A DNA stretch of 64,000 bases from Kuschelorhynchus macadamiae (GCA_030620095.1 JAUTXW010001345.1:3010501-3074500); one strand, 5' to 3'. Numbered from the stretch's first letter, positions 32,615 through 45,130 are shown. Program-made: numbers and translations. Notes: generated by a model not told the origin, from the letters alone.

Positions 32615-34799
32615 TTATACCAAATATGGGCAATCCGCGACCTCCGGGCTGGATCCGGCCCTCCACCAGCTCCAGTCCGAACCTCGAGAGATTCAGAAAT
32701 TTCAGATAACGCGCAAAAAAATTAAAGGTTTAGCACACATAGTTCATTTGTAATTACTTTTAACCAACCTAAAAGAGTATTGTTCAAATCATAAAGACTA
32801 AAATCGATAAATAATATTATTAAGCGCACGCCGTGGAACCCCATAGATCGAGTCAGAAATAGTCGTTAGAAAGAGACAAATAACGTCTCCGAGCGATGCG
32901 TTATGAATAACAGTCGGCTCTGAGCGCTCGCATCACATATTCGCTTATGATGGAGACCGTCGATTCTAAAGTATTCTACTTGCTTATTGCGGGTAATATA
33001 TAAACCGCTCAGCGCATGTGTCAACTTATTACTTTTTAATAACTGATAAGAAAAGACGAGGGAAATATTCAAGCATATTCAGCTAAGAAAAATCTATTAG
33101 GATGCCTGGTTTAAAAAAGCAGAAAGTGGACACAGAATTTCGTCAATTCCAAAAGAAATGATAATGAATACTTTTTATATCATGCACAGTGGTAAACCTA
33201 TGTGTTTGTTGTGCGATGAGACTATTTCAGCTTTAAAAGAATACAATATGAAGCGGCATTACTCCAGCAAGCATTTCGCTCAATATAATTTACTTACCTG
33301 CCAGTTAAGAAAGGATAAAATTTAAAAACTCATTACCGTTTTAGAGAAACAGCAACAAATGTTCTATTCACAAAAATCAATCCTAGATAGTATTGTTAAA
33401 GCTAGTTTTATGGTTAGTTCCAACATAGCGAAAACATCGAAGTCATCTTCTGAGGGAGAGTTTGTTAAAGACTACCTAGTAGATGTTGCAGAACTTTTGT
33501 ACCCAGAAAAAAAGAAAGAGTTTAAGAAAGTGAGCTTATCGCGACGTACTGTTGTTCGACGTATAGATATAATGGCTAGTAATGTTAAAAAAACATTGAC
33601 TGATAGATTGGCTGGTTTTCAAGCATTTTCGATGGCTTTGGATGAGAGTACTGATTTATCTGACACAGCCCAGTTAGGTGTTAATGAAGAATTTGTAGTT
33701 ACAGAGGAATTACTAGCCACTACAAGAGACCACAACTACTGGAAAAGATATTTTTGCCGAGGTGCAAAGTACTTTCGAGCAATATGGTTTGGAGTAAATT
33801 AGTTGGAGTGTGCACAGATGGTGCGCTTTCAATGATCGGTTCACGAGAAGAAATGTGCAAGAATGTGATTTAATAATTCTGCATTGCATTATTCACCATA
33901 AAAACTTGTGATCTAAGCTCATTCGACTGAAGAACGTTATGGATGTAGTAGTAAGTACCATCAATTTCATTAGATCCCGCGGTTTTAACCATCGCCATTT
34001 TAAAGCATTTTTGGATGAACTTTCTTCAGAACACGATGATGTGACATACTGTTGCGAAGTAAGGTGGCTAAGCAAAGGTAAAATGCTAAAAAGATTTTAT
34101 GACCTTAGAAAAGAATTAGCTGATTTTATGGAAATGAAAGCGAAAACATTGCCGAAAATTTGTGATCCAACATGGCTTTGTGACTTGGCATTCCTGGTAG
34201 ACATAACAGGACACTTAAACGACCTGAACTTAACCCTTCAAAAACAAGGGCAATTGGTAATTCAGCAGTACAGTCATCTTTAGGCTTTTTAAAGCAAAAT
34301 TTGCTTGTGGGAAACACAAATGAGAAGTTGAAACTGTTTTCATTTTTAACATTATCGAGTCACTATGCTGAAGAACTGAAACTACTGTCAGAGCAATTCA
34401 CAGATCGGTTTTCCAATTTTAAGAATATGGACAGCACTTTCAATATTTTTGCAAATCCTTGTAAGTGTGATATGGAAGATGCTCCGCTTCAACTACAAAA
34501 TGGAGTTTATCGAGCTTTAAGAAGAATCATATTTAAAGCCTAAATTTGATGATGTGGAACTAAGCGAATATTACAGAACATACCTTTCCAAAGAGAAGTA
34601 CCCACAGCTGAGAGCTTTCGCACGAAAAATATTTTGTACATTCATTAGCAGCTTTTTTCAATGATGAAAATTAATAAAAATAAGCGTGGTACTCGGCTTA
34701 CCGATTTTAATTTAAAAAACACTTTGCGCCTATGTACTAGTGATATTAACCCCAATATTGATCATCTTGTCTTTCAACTTCAAACTCAAATCTCTCATT
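32615..34799 (+). mobile_element. hAT transposon relic, right end not found
   Basis: A GC-rich stretch at 32625-32690 ('cgcgacctccgggctggatc' is its core) stands out sharply from the AT-rich background. It resembles the terminal region of GTF2IRD2/ZBED-like hAT elements. It precedes a hAT transposase relic at 33102-34799. No matching GC-rich right end is visible after 34800, so the element is probably 3'-truncated, and I cannot define an 8-bp duplication. Confidence 0.65.
33102..34799 (+). pseudogene. hAT transposase (GTF2IRD2-like), broken
   Basis: Order: MPGLKKQKVDTEFRQFQKK, then a BED-type zinc finger CLLC...HYSSKH (from 33203). The main frame 33359-33802 has FSMALDESTDLSD with the first catalytic Asp. 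GVCTDGALSMIGS (near 33810) carries the second. YCCEVRWLSKGKMLKRFYDL (near 34050) and the EKLKLFSFL segment follow. A decayed acidic 'CDMEDAPLQLQ' stretch marks where the Glu should lie (about 34470). The C-terminal dimerisation part is well preserved: DDVELSEYYRTYLSKEKYPQ, then KINKNKRGTRLTDFNLKNTL, with its stop at 34797-34799. At least five frameshifts or stops are present. Confidence 0.85.
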
Positions 34800-36040
34800 A
34801 ATTTTCACTTGATTTTGCTATTTTTTTTTTTGTTATTTTATGTTTTTAATGTTTCATTGTGGTTTTATAATTAATAAATAAAAAATGTGTGAATATTTAT
34901 TGCTCTTAAATTTGTTCACTACTACATACTTATTTCTTCTTTCTTGCCCGCAACCTGATTAAGTCCTGAAATTACACCCTTAGCTAAGCAAAGGCTGCCG
35001 ATACCTGCTTTATACCTTCATGTTTGTCAAAGTATATAATTATTACCCCATATTATTAAATTTACCAGTTTTTAGCCAAACTTCATAACAATCTGTAAAA
35101 CCGAATGTTCTTTAAATATCTATGTGCCATGTCCTTTACCATAAAAAGTAATAACTTTAAATTTTTGTATATCAGTATTTATAATAATTTGGACCCGAAA
35201 AAGCAAATATTTTATTCAAATAAGATATCATCAATCAAGTTGAATATTAAACGCACATGCCTGCATGTTCCCATTAATGAAAAAGCTAAAATTTGTTAGG
35301 AAATTTTAAAAAGTTATTGCCATACATTTTTTTAAACAGCTGAAGCTAAATGCACAACAGCAAAAATTGTCACTAAATTTTGTATATATGGAATAAAATA
35401 AAACAATTTACTTACAAAAATGTCCTATTTAAAAGGTAGATGAAATTTTGGTTGTAATTTGTACAATATTTATGCCTGTTGTCCGCCAAATTTTCCCAGT
35501 TACTGACAATTTCAAAATGGTTTTGTTTTCATTAGCTGTAATATGAGAGATATATACTAAAATATTCGTGTTTGTAATGGAATTAACGCAGTAATTTAAA
35601 ATTAGTACGCCCATTTTATGAAAATAGCTTTACGTGACGAGAATGTTCTTTTTAACTAGAAATATTTAAATGAGCTATTTTTAAATTCATTTCATTTAGT
35701 TTCAACACTAGTTTAGGTATAGAGTACAAGTTTTTAAAACATGCCATTATTGCCACTGGACAATAGCGGATGTAAAGTTAAAAATTGACACCTAACACAT
35801 CTATTTTTTATTGCATAAATAAACATATAATAGTTTTAATTAGACAGCAATCAATAATTAAAATAAAAACCATACATCTCTATTATAAAAAATGTGAATC
35901 GATAATATAAAGAATTGAAAAAGAAAACAAATGTTGAGTCACAAATATTTAAAATATTATACCTACTATCATACAGGGTTATCATAAAGTTCCTGCAAGT
36001 TGTATTATGGCTCTAACTTAAGAATGTTTTTGAGAGTCCG
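34800..36040. other. Non-coding stretch
   Basis: AT-rich DNA; the 60-65 codon frames here (35105-35299, 35429-35614) lack family content. A lone 'acagggttatcataaagttc' at 35974 resembles a Tc1/mariner tip, but I find no partner. Confidence 0.4.
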
Positions 36041-36044
36041 TCTA

Positions 36045-37740
36045 CTTTTCAACAGTAATTAATTTCACGTTGGGTAAGTTATTAAATCTTAACCGTTTCA
36101 TAAACCAATGAGTTTTTAGTTAAAGCAAATTTGGGTATTGGGAGAAGAACGCTGCTACTGTTACAGGTAGTACAAGCACTATGTCTAGAAAAATTTCTAA
36201 TGTGTCTGTGTATCACGCAAAAAATCTCCAAAATAAAAGATGAAATTCCTTCCCGTATAAAAAGATGTTTGCAGTGTTCCCTAAACTTAGCTTTACATAT
36301 GTAGCGCAGTGACCTTTTTTGGAGAACAAAGATGGAATTTAGCAATTGGTGGTTACAAGGTCCTCAAAAAGCGATTCCATATCTTGACATTCGATTAAAG
36401 AATAATATGCCATGAACCTAATTCAATAGAAATTACTCTCACAGCAAAGCACCCAGAAGCAACTGTTTTACTAAGTAGGTTTACGTGAGTAGAGAATTTT
36501 AATTCATTATCAATATGAATACCCAAAAATTTTGTGACAGATTGGTTTTTTTATTTAAATACTATTTAGATCTATATTATCCAATGTAAACCTAAAAGAA
36601 AGAATGGATGATTTATCACAGTTAAAACTTAAGTAAGTAGAGGCACACCATTCTTTCAGCATCTTCAAATCCTCACAAATGGTATTTATTAGAGCATTGT
36701 GATCAGTTCCCCTCCAGAGAAGTGTTATGTAATCTGCAAAAATAGTACAAGTCCCCCCAATATCCAAAAAGGCACGACCATTGAGGTACAACAAAAATAG
36801 GGTTGGTCCCAGTACAGAGCCTTGCTAAACACCATCAATGATATGTAGCATATTTGATTTTCCTTTTGAAGTTCTAACAAACTGTCTTCTTCCTGATAGG
36901 TATGACTGAAACCATTGTAATGAAGTTCCCTTAAAATTATATTGACACAATCAAAAGCTTTAGAAAAGTCACAAAAAACAACAGCAGTTAGCTCCTCTTC
37001 ATTCAAACGCAAGTAAAGATTTTCAAGAAAAGAGAAGACAGCATCGACAGTTGACTTACCCCTTTGAAAACCAAACTGACACTTTGTCAGAATTTTATAT
37101 CTGCGCAGAAAAGAAAGCACTCTGATGTTAACAAGCATTTCAACAACTTTACTGAGTGTTGTAGGTTAGAAAATAGGGCGAAAATTTGAAGGAAAACTCT
37201 CCTCACAAAAGGAATGGTTAATTGGTTCCGCTAGCACGGTTAGTGACATCATTTACAATATTCCAGTTTTCCTATGTTTGGTTTCTTGCATTGTTAATTC
37301 GATTCTTATAATTCTTGGGCCAATTTGATAACTCGCCGATAAACATTTCTACATCTATTAAAATAGTGTAAAAAATATTCATTATAAGTAAATTTTCGAA
37401 TTGTATGTAAACTAAAAAAGCATATTTTTTGAGGAGTTTATTATTCTTCTAGTAAACCAGGGTTTTTTATTTTTTGTTTTAATTTTTCGCAGAGGAAAAC
37501 TTTTCTTAAACAGTTTTACGAGAATCTCATGAATTTTTTCCAGAGGATCATTAGACCCCAAAATTCTCTGCCAATCAAATTGTTCAGCCAAATGTTTAAA
37601 GTTTGTGATATTTTTAGTACTATATATTTTATCGTATCTATGTCCTGTATCATTTATCTTAAAATTAAATTGAAAGTTGGTTCTAACCGCCTCATAATCC
37701 GTCGTTTTTGAGATACACGGTGAATTTAAAAATATGCATT
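36045..37740 (-). pseudogene. Jockey-type LINE relic A (pre-RT, RT, tail)
   Basis: On the minus strand: LAEQFDWQRILGSNDPLEKI, KKPWFTRRIINSSKN (37740-37390, pre-RT linker), FRPIF and LSKVVEMLV, CQFGFQRGKSTVDAVFSFLE, VVFCDFSKAFDCVN (RT motif A, about 36960), IFADYITLLWRG (about 36740; the usual FADD has become FADY, losing a catalytic Asp), LKMLKEWCASTYLSFNCDKS, and the tail QKRSLRYICKAKFREHCK (36345-36082). Segments between the motifs are partly deleted. Frames shift at least three times. The RT is certainly inactive. Confidence 0.82.
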
Positions 37741-37881
37741 CTCGTATCTCGTTTATCCTTTTAACCTAGCGAAAGGGTAAAAACTGGCACATTTTTTTTA
37801 CATAGAATCCAGTCGCGTAGTCAGTATAATAATTTTCAAATATATATACCAGTTGATATTTAGCCGTGTGTCGTGAATACC

Positions 37882-39195
37882 AATCTATAATTCAAAACAA
37901 AACAAAACAAAAGTATGCTTTATTGCCCCAGAAAAATTTTACAATTTTATTGGACAAAGCAAAATATACCTAAAATAAGACATATCAAAATATTAATCGA
38001 AAAAAATTTCGATAGGTCAATGCTTTTTAAAAATGTGAATTATCAATTTACCAAATCGTAAAACACACGTTAGAATATAACATAACATTGCCGCAAAACA
38101 GTTAATGAATCCTAATAACCTTATAAAAGTAAACAAACACACATGTACGAGGAAATCAAAATCGCAACTATGCGACCTTAAACTCTATGTTATTATAGTT
38201 ATACAAATAATTGTGATGTTAAACACAAGGTATAATGAACTAGTGTAGAATGTAGTATACAAAAAAGAATTAAATTTTGTTTTTAATCCAATACCTAACA
38301 AAAATAATTAAGTTTTAAGTGAATGTTCGACAGTTCTTTTCTCTATATGATGATTTCCAAATTCTATGCTACGAGTTAGGACATGACTCACAAAAGATTT
38401 AAGTAAACAAGCGAATTTAGTGACAATTTAAAGAGACTTACTTGCTGTAAAAATCATTAACGCTGTAAAATGGTCTCTCAATGAGGTATGCTTTGGTGTT
38501 TTTTCGAAACTGTGCAAGCATAGGGATAGATTTTAAATTTACTGGCAGATTGTTGTAAAGTTTTATGGCGTTGTAAATAATTGATTTTTTTATTAATTCT
38601 GAGGAAGGAATGAGAAGATATATATCATGCCTAGAGTTTCTGGTAGGGTATACATGTTGTGGCCTTTCTGGGAGGGTGTTTATATGTTTTCTCAGCAAAC
38701 ATACCGTTTCCAAAATAAATAATGCAGGAAGTGTTAATATTTCATGTTTTTTGAAATAGTATTGGCAGTGAGCTCTATTATTTAGACCATTAGGCTTTCT
38801 TTTGAAGCATAAAAATACTACGAAATTGCTCGGTGGTACAGCAGCCCCAAAAGGGAAGGCCATAGCGGAGGTGGGATTCAAATAAAGAGAAATAAGTAAG
38901 TCTGGCAGAAGGAACGTCTAGTTCTTTTGAAACTGATCGAATGGCGAAGCAGGCGGTAGAAAGTTTTTTAGTTAAGGTGTCAATATGATTAGACCATTTT
39001 AGGTTGTTATTTATATTTAAACCCAGGAATTTAACCGACTCTGCGTATTCAATATTGCTGTTATGTACCTGAAGTGGTTGTAAAGTTCCCTTATAAGATA
39101 ACGCCACCGTTTTATCGACATTAAAACAAAGCATATTGGAATCAGACCAAGCCTTAATTATAACCAAGTCTATTAGCATTAATTCAAACAAATGA
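37882..39195 (-). mobile_element. Jockey-type LINE relic B, 3' end with TTTTG-type tail
   Basis: Minus-strand C-terminal RT region plus a roughly 500-bp 3' untranslated region. The 3' end is a short (TTTTG)n run, seen on the plus strand as caaaacaaaacaaaac near 37892. The 5' end is truncated within the RT near 39195. A related copy is at 60776-61655. Confidence 0.78.
38438..39191 (-). pseudogene. LINE RT C-terminal region, relic B
   Basis: From 39191: IIKAWSDSNMLCFNVDKTVA, LSYKGTLQPLQVHNSNIEYA, ESVKFLGLNINNNLKWSNHI, HLRYGLPFWGCCTTEQFRSI and FMLQKKA. A frameshift near 38800 leads to AHCQYYFKKHEILTLPALFI, RPQHVYPTRNSRHD and the tail ending NDFYSK* (38438). These are the post-catalytic RT and C-terminal domains. 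Identity to the copy at 60776-61655 is obvious in both nucleotides and protein. Confidence 0.82.
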
Positions 39196-39199
39196 ATTA

Positions 39200-39480
39200 T
39201 AGCAGTGACGCCTACTTATACTTGAAATTTATTTTGAAAATTTAGCCAAGTTCAGATTGAACAATAATTTTTCAATATACTACAAACCGACAAAAAAAAT
39301 TGAACACAAAACCGCAAAGGTATCAAACAGGTATTTAACAATTTTAAATCTAAAATAAACTCCTTATAATATACCTAAATAAAAATATATTTGTTTATTT
39401 TAATATTTACAAAAATTGCTGAAAATAATTACCATTTTCCCTAACACATAATTGTCACAATTTCGTGATTCGTGTTAGGG
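39200..39480. other. Non-coding spacer
   Basis: AT-rich spacer between LINE relic B and the next mariner relic. Confidence 0.4.
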
Positions 39481-39484
39481 CATT

Positions 39485-40315
39485 TAAAATTATTATTGAT
39501 CATCCTTGTAAGTTTTGAAATGCGATTTTGGTTTCTTCACGCAGTTCAGTATGTAGCCCCATAAAAAAAAGTTGAGCACCGAAAGATCCAGCGATCGCGG
39601 TGGTCACCTTACAGGTCCTATCCATTTTTGAGGAAGATAATTTTCCAAAAACGGGAGCATTACTTGAGAATTATGGGAAGGTGCGCCATCTTGTTGAAAG
39701 TAGATAATATTAAACAGAGCAAGAACAATATTATCTACAAATTCAGTTATTACATCCTGCAGTATCTCCAAATAACGATTTGCTAATAGACCTCCTTCGT
39801 AAATTCTCTACATCAGTTGCCTTTCCAAAATAAAACAGGCAACACTGAAACCGAATCGTCCCTGTTGTTCCCGCTCAAATATTAAGCGCCGATTTTCTTG
39901 AAGCCAATATCCAGGTGTTATGTCTGTTGAAGATACCAGCACTTGTGAAGTGGGCTTTCTTTACCAGACCATATTACCTATCTTGGAAAATTTACTTTGT
40001 CTCAAATTTTTATTGCAAACCGGTTACAAAAATTCAGACGACGTTCGGCATCCCCAGGATGCAAATACTGAACGATGTTTACTTTACACGGAAAAAATAT
40101 ATTTTTTTAAAATAGTTTGTACTAGAGAACTTATCACTCCAACTTTGGCTTCGATAACTCTTCTTCAAATTGAAACCGTCGCCTCGACACTGGCCGCAAC
40201 ATTAATCATCAATTTCTCGATTTTCCTTATAGCAGGATTTTGGTCTTGGTCGAATGGACGCTGTATAATTAATTACATTATTTTTAATTCTGGGAAATAT
40301 AACGGAAACCAGGTA
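39485..40315 (-). pseudogene. Mariner-like transposase relic
   Basis: On the minus strand, from about 40310: a decayed DNA-binding region, LHPGDAERRLNFCNRFAIKI (near 40060), AHFTSAGIFNRHN (near 39945), NRRLIFEREQQGRFGFSVAC, GLLANRYLEILQDVITEFVD, YFQQDGAPSHNSQVMLPFLE with the second Asp (near 39690), and WPPRSLDLSVLNFFLWGY (near 39580). The last motif normally ends in a catalytic Asp (LDFF); here it is Asn. Frames change several times. Confidence 0.78.
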
Positions 40316-40509
40316 GCATAAAAAATATGGCATATTTATAGTAATTTTCTAGTACTTACCGGTTAAAATAAATGTCGGCAGCGTCATACTCGTTTTCGTT
40401 CAAGATATCAAAATTTTTCTCATAATAAGTTCTCATAAGTTTCTCATAAGACATTTTCAACAATAAAGCACAAATCAAAAATAAATAAATAATACTAAAT
40501 GAGCAAAAA

Positions 40510-41800
40510 ACAGTGTGTATGAATTTCTATAATAGGAAATCGATACCTGTATACTTTGGGCTTCAAAACGAGTTGACATTTGCAAAAAATCCTAAGTTTT
40601 TGGGGACTACATTTGATTCTTCTTTGTCATTTTCCAATCACGAAGACCATGTTCTTGATCAAGACAGTCTGTTAATAATTTATTATTCCTTAGCATATAG
40701 TTTTATGTCCAACATTGTTATTTCTTGGAGAGCGGGAAATACAAGCGAGCGTGTTTTTCTGGGTTAAAAGAAAATTATACGGCAAATTTTTAACTTACAT
40801 CCACGAGAAAGCTGTCGAAATACCTTTATTTGTAAAAATGTTTTAACTTTTCCTTCCCTATATTTGTGCAAATGTGTCGTATATATGAATAGCAATAAAG
40901 CTCTGTTTTCAGGGTTAGGTTTTGGGTACTTATAGGACCAGGGGAAATTTCTTATTGGAAATGCCTAGACACAAGACAACCATGTATAAGAGTTTACCAA
41001 TGTACAATTGTGTAACTTTTTTCAATTCTTTACCCCGCGAAATACGAGCATTAAATGGCAATGAATTTAATAAACAAGCCAAAGTATTATAGAACGGAAG
41101 CTTTCACGGCTTTGGTCAATTAAGAAATCATTCATTCATCAGTGTTCAGATCTCGTAGAGTAAAGATCCCTGAAGATTTCTCGTGCAATCGAAGGCGAAA
41201 CGTCGGATAGTAATTGCATTTGATATGGTCTAATCCCAAGAACCATGATTTGTTAATTGAGCCGAATTATTTTTTACAGAAACTGCTCTTTGTTCGACAA
41301 GAAAATATCTAGAACGGACAAATTGACTTTAAATGTTTGAGTGTGTTTTTGTTGGTTCAGGTGTTTTGTTTATTATACTTTTGTTTTTTGTTTATTATTT
41401 TATTACACTTTTTGTTTTTTTGTCTACTATTCCGTTACATTTTACGTTTTATGTCTTGTTTTATGTATTTTCTATATCTCAAACTGCTACTTTATTTGAG
41501 AAAATAATTTCTGTGATACTACAAATATTGTCTGTAGCATTTAGATATTGCTTTACAGAATGTATTATATATTTCTGTAGGGTCCCCAAGACCATTTTAT
41601 TTTGTTTATATTTTACTTTATGTTCTTATGTTATTTATGTTCTTATCTTCAATTTATATTTTAGTTTATTTGTTTTATTACTCTATACTGTTTAGTTTAA
41701 TTTCTTTCTATTCTTGATTTAGTACCTTTTTAAAATTATTGTATTAGTAACTTAAGATTTGATGACCCTATATACTATCTGTACTTTTGATAATATATAT
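40510..41800 (+). pseudogene. Jockey-type LINE relic C with a ~200-bp insertion
   Basis: Plus-strand frames give NELTFAKNPKFLGTTFDSSL, YYSLAYSFMSNIVISWRAGN and RVFLG, then KKIIRQIFNLHPRESCRNTF, NVLTFPSLYL, and FFNSLPREIRALNGNEFNKQ. This is the post-catalytic RT and C-terminal domain. After FNKQAK the frame is interrupted by 41085-41285 and appears to resume as LCSTRKYLERTN. A T-rich 3' untranslated region then leads to a tatatct-type simple-repeat tail near 41800. The 5' part is missing. Confidence 0.68.
41085..41285 (+). other. Insert with hammerhead-ribozyme-like core
   Basis: Between FNKQAK and LCSTRK of LINE relic C. It contains ATCC-CTGAAGA (41166-41176), about 20 nt, then GAAACGTC-GGAT (41197-41208). 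CTGANGA and GAAA are the two conserved hammerhead core boxes, ATCC/GGAT could form stem I, and GTC is a proper cleavage triplet. The expected stem II pairs poorly here. Penelope-like elements are known to carry such minimal type-I hammerheads. Confidence 0.4.
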
Positions 41801-42045
41801 CTATATATCTATCTATAATCTTATTGAAAGCCGCATTGACAAAACTTTTAGATAACGACTCAAAAATTTCATAAGCTCTTTGATTGACGGACATTAAAGC
41901 ATGCATATTGTTTTCATAAACCATGGCCGCCTTAAAAAAATTAAATTTATTTTAAATTGTAAAATTTTTTCGGTTCATTATTAAAAATAAAGACCAACTA
42001 TTTTTAAAAAACTAAGAAATAGTCCCATCGAACTGCTAAAGAATA

Positions 42046-42262
42046 TATAGGGTGTCCCATTTAAAAAAAAAAGTTTGAATTATATCTCGAAAATGGTAGC
42101 TCACAGCAAAAACCTGACTACGCCAAACGACTCGATAAACATTTTGTTTACAGCACCTTAAGTTTCATGAAAAGTAGTATAGTATTGCGAAAATAACAAC
42201 CCTGTATATTTGCAAATAACCGAGATATCTCGCAAAAGTCTCGAAAATTGGACACCCTCTAC
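42046..42262. mobile_element. ~217-bp MITE-like element
   Basis: Left tip TATAGGGTGTCCCATTT and right tip, reverse-complemented, TGTAGAGGGTGTCCAATTT. Inside are typical MITE words ('tatctcgaaaatggtagctc', 'ccgagatatctcgcaaaagt'). There is no coding capacity. The tips resemble those at 4043 and 24545, so mariner-type transposases are the likely drivers. Confidence 0.6.
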
Positions 42263-43325
42263 ATATTATATGGGTATTTTCTTGATTAATATGAATGTAT
42301 TAGGTTTAATACCTTTATTTTTATAGACAACATTTAAGAAAAAGTCTGCCTTAAGAGCCATTTTGTAAGAGAGAGATAGAAAATGTTCTACAACGTAATG
42401 GAGACAGAATATATTCTCCCTCGTGACAAGATTTTTCTCATATTTCTCGAGTATCTTTAAATATAAAGATATCAAACCCAGGCATTATAAAAAGAGGCCC
42501 ATTTAATGAACATATTGGGGATGTTCTACTTCAAAAAAATCTTATTTTTTTGTTGTTTTCTGTATATATAATTCGGACACTACGAAGTTTAATAAACTAA
42601 TAAAAGGCATTTTTATTTCATTTGTTCAATAAAAATTGATATGTTGAAGGGAGGTGTAAATTTATAACAACATAAAACTGTGTATTATTTAAACAACCCT
42701 ATAAGTGTCAAACAAATTACGTTCCAAATACATACGATCAATTGTAACAAAGTTTTTCTTTATGGATGATTCCACAAATATGAAGCTGAAAAGGTTGTTG
42801 AACTCTCAAATGGATTTTTTTCTCCAAATTGAGAATTAAACAGGACTGGATGAAAGGCAACACCTTAGGGGGATGTGCACGGTGGGCTCTGATGGCGGCC
42901 CTGATGACGTATAAAACAAATGGCGGCCGTCGCTGGTCTCTATGGGTTGGGAGATGAGGCTCGATTTCCCAGGTAACGACAATAAATAATTTTATAGTGA
43001 ATGCGGTTATCGTTTTGTTTTTGAAAAGATTCAGTATTATTAAGAAAGCAAACATAATTAATATTACAAAACTAGGATTAAGTAAACTAAGTACGTAACT
43101 GATATAATAAACAAGCCAGTTTTAGTTTGTTAACATTTGGTTAATAATGATATTGTTAGTTATTCGTTTCATTTTATTTCTATGCTTTTCTATTTCTATT
43201 ACATCTTATTTGGGACAATATATTAACAAATATTAATAGCACAAATTATTGTTCAAAATAACCTTTAATTTAATAATGTTGTGATTACTTACTAAAATTA
43301 TTAAGATAATATGTATGTTACTTTA
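42263..43325. other. Non-coding stretch
   Basis: AT-rich apart from a GC-richer patch near 42860-42970 ('aatggcggccgtcgctggtc' at its core). A minus-strand frame of 105 codons (43055-42738) crosses the patch but has no recognisable motif; I treat it as chance. Confidence 0.4.
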
Positions 43326-43329
43326 ATAC

Positions 43330-43465
43330 TAAGAGGGGTTATCGGTATATCAAATACCAATAGAAAAATGTCGATGTATAGATAACATAACTATCGATCA
43401 CCGTTGATCCCAATCGATATATCCAGGACTATCTATAACGACTATCGATACATAGAATAGTTTGT
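43330..43465. promoter_or_regulatory. Cluster of ATCGAT/TATCGATA words
   Basis: Within about 130 bp there are actatcgatc, aatcgatata and actatcgatac, plus near matches (gttatcggta, gtcgatgtat). TATCGATA is the DREF-binding element at many Drosophila housekeeping promoters. No gene start is visible nearby, so the role is unknown; it could equally be a repeat. Confidence 0.3.
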
Positions 43466-43675
43466 TCATATTTAATATAGATTAAAACACTATAATAAAT
43501 TCGGATTCGCTGTCCTATTTTTAAAAACTCGTAAAATAAATAATATACAAACGATTTCTACATATAAAATTCAAAACGTAGTTAATCTAATTATAACTGG
43601 ACAGTTTATTTTACTGTTTTTCTTCCTATCCATATACGACCTAATTATACTGTATATATGCTACCCAGTGTACTA

Positions 43676-43800
43676 CTAATAAATATTATTATTATTATTA
43701 TTAATTATTTGTCGATCGCTGTCTTTGTCCAGGCCGCACTTGGGGCTGGTCCTCCGACGGTCCAATCTCAGTGGCTGCTGCATAAAACAATATGGTAATA
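43676..43800 (-). pseudogene. LINE C-terminal scrap with (AAT)n tail
   Basis: On the minus strand the reading AAATEIGPSEDQPQVRPGQR ends at a stop and is followed by a run of AAT trinucleotides (plus strand attattattatt, 43684-43700). The short end peptide plus trinucleotide tail looks like a 3'-end scrap of a non-LTR element that terminates in simple repeats. The 5' part is absent. Confidence 0.5.
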
Positions 43801-45130
43801 TGGTGTTGAAAAATTGATCATGCATTGCAAGGGTGTAGCTATAGATAATCAGAGGGGCAGTTTTTTCTTCCAAATTTCTGCATTTGGTCAAATTGCATAT
43901 TTGATCTAACATAATTTGCCAATTGCACTATATATCGCAATATGTGTATAGTGTTTAGATTTACCGACTTAAGAGTACACGTAGTACGTTAAATAATTTC
44001 GTGCATTTATGTAACTGTTTAATTTCCTTGTAATTAGATAGAAACTTCCTAATACCACAGTATCGGATACCGTGCTAATACTTTGTCAGTTATAGGCAAA
44101 TAAAGTAATTAATCTAACCAAATGCAGAACTTTAAGTATTTTTTTGCCCTCTAAATATCAAAACCTACACCTTTTCCGTAAAAATTAATTTATCTTATTC
44201 AAATATCTTAATTTTTCAGTGAATTTTATAGTGAAATTAGTTTTCGAAGATTTAAAAAATTCGAACTTGCTCCATTTCGTGCTTTTTTTAACGAAATTCA
44301 GAAAAAAAAACTTTGTTAAACAATATCTCAGAAAACGGAGCCTCTTATCAAAATGTTTGATATGTCATAAAATATAATTTTTTATTCCCGTTAACGGTGT
44401 CCAAAACTTACGCCAATAAACGTTAAACGGAACTGTGAAAATGTATTTAAAAAATGTAAATAGTTTAGAAGTTACGAAAAAACAGAACAGGGTCAAAAAA
44501 ATCATGACGCGCACAAGTGAGGTTAGGGGACTTCTGATATGTTTCAGAGCAGCTGTAATTTTCAGCTTAACGATATTTTTTGACAGGTTTTCCTGGCATT
44601 TTGATTAAATCCATAAAATAAACAACACAAGAAGGCGGAAAACAATTTTTACCCATCCAGGTAGCTCGGCTCATTAGACTGATTCCTTAAATTGCTCGCC
44701 TTGCTCTTTTAAACACCAAAACGAAAAGAAAGGTGGGCCTATTTTTGCTATTAGAGTAAGCTAAAAGTATTTTACCTTTGCTGCTTATTGGGGGGCCAGG
44801 AGGTAGCCTCCCCTGGTCCCTTTTTGTCTGCGTCCTTACTTTGAAATCCTCTGCGTACGACTAGTATTATGTGGACCACAATTTGAGAACCTCTGCTTTA
44901 TTATTTTTATCAGGCATTGAAGGTATTCCCATAAAAATCGATAAACTATTCTTGTGGCCGAATTTTTCTAGATTACCTATAACCCGGGAGAAAAATTAAG
45001 GGAAATATAATTTACGAATGAGTTTTTTTTTAAATATTGAAATATTTCTTCTTATTTAGAGAGGAAGGCAAAATTAAATGTCAAAAAATGATTTTATTAA
45101 AGCAGAAATTTTGTGTACTTAGTGATCAAA
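43800..45130. other. Non-coding stretch
   Basis: AT-rich, no gene seen. A GC-richer patch near 44790-44830 ('ggggggccaggaggtagcct'), followed by 'ccacaatttgagaacctctg', resembles hAT terminal sequence but is too short to classify. Confidence 0.4.

Noticed and set aside
41333..41695. 120-codon plus-strand frame with strongly hydrophobic residues
   Set aside because: It is an artefact of a T-rich strand (Phe, Leu, Ile, Tyr codons) inside the 3' part of a LINE relic, with no family motif.
42738..43055. 105-codon minus-strand frame
   Set aside because: No recognisable domain or neighbouring exon; it spans a small GC-richer patch in otherwise anonymous DNA.
43676..43912. Protein with an Asn run
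   Set aside because: The Asn run is translation of an (AAT)n LINE tail, not a protein feature.
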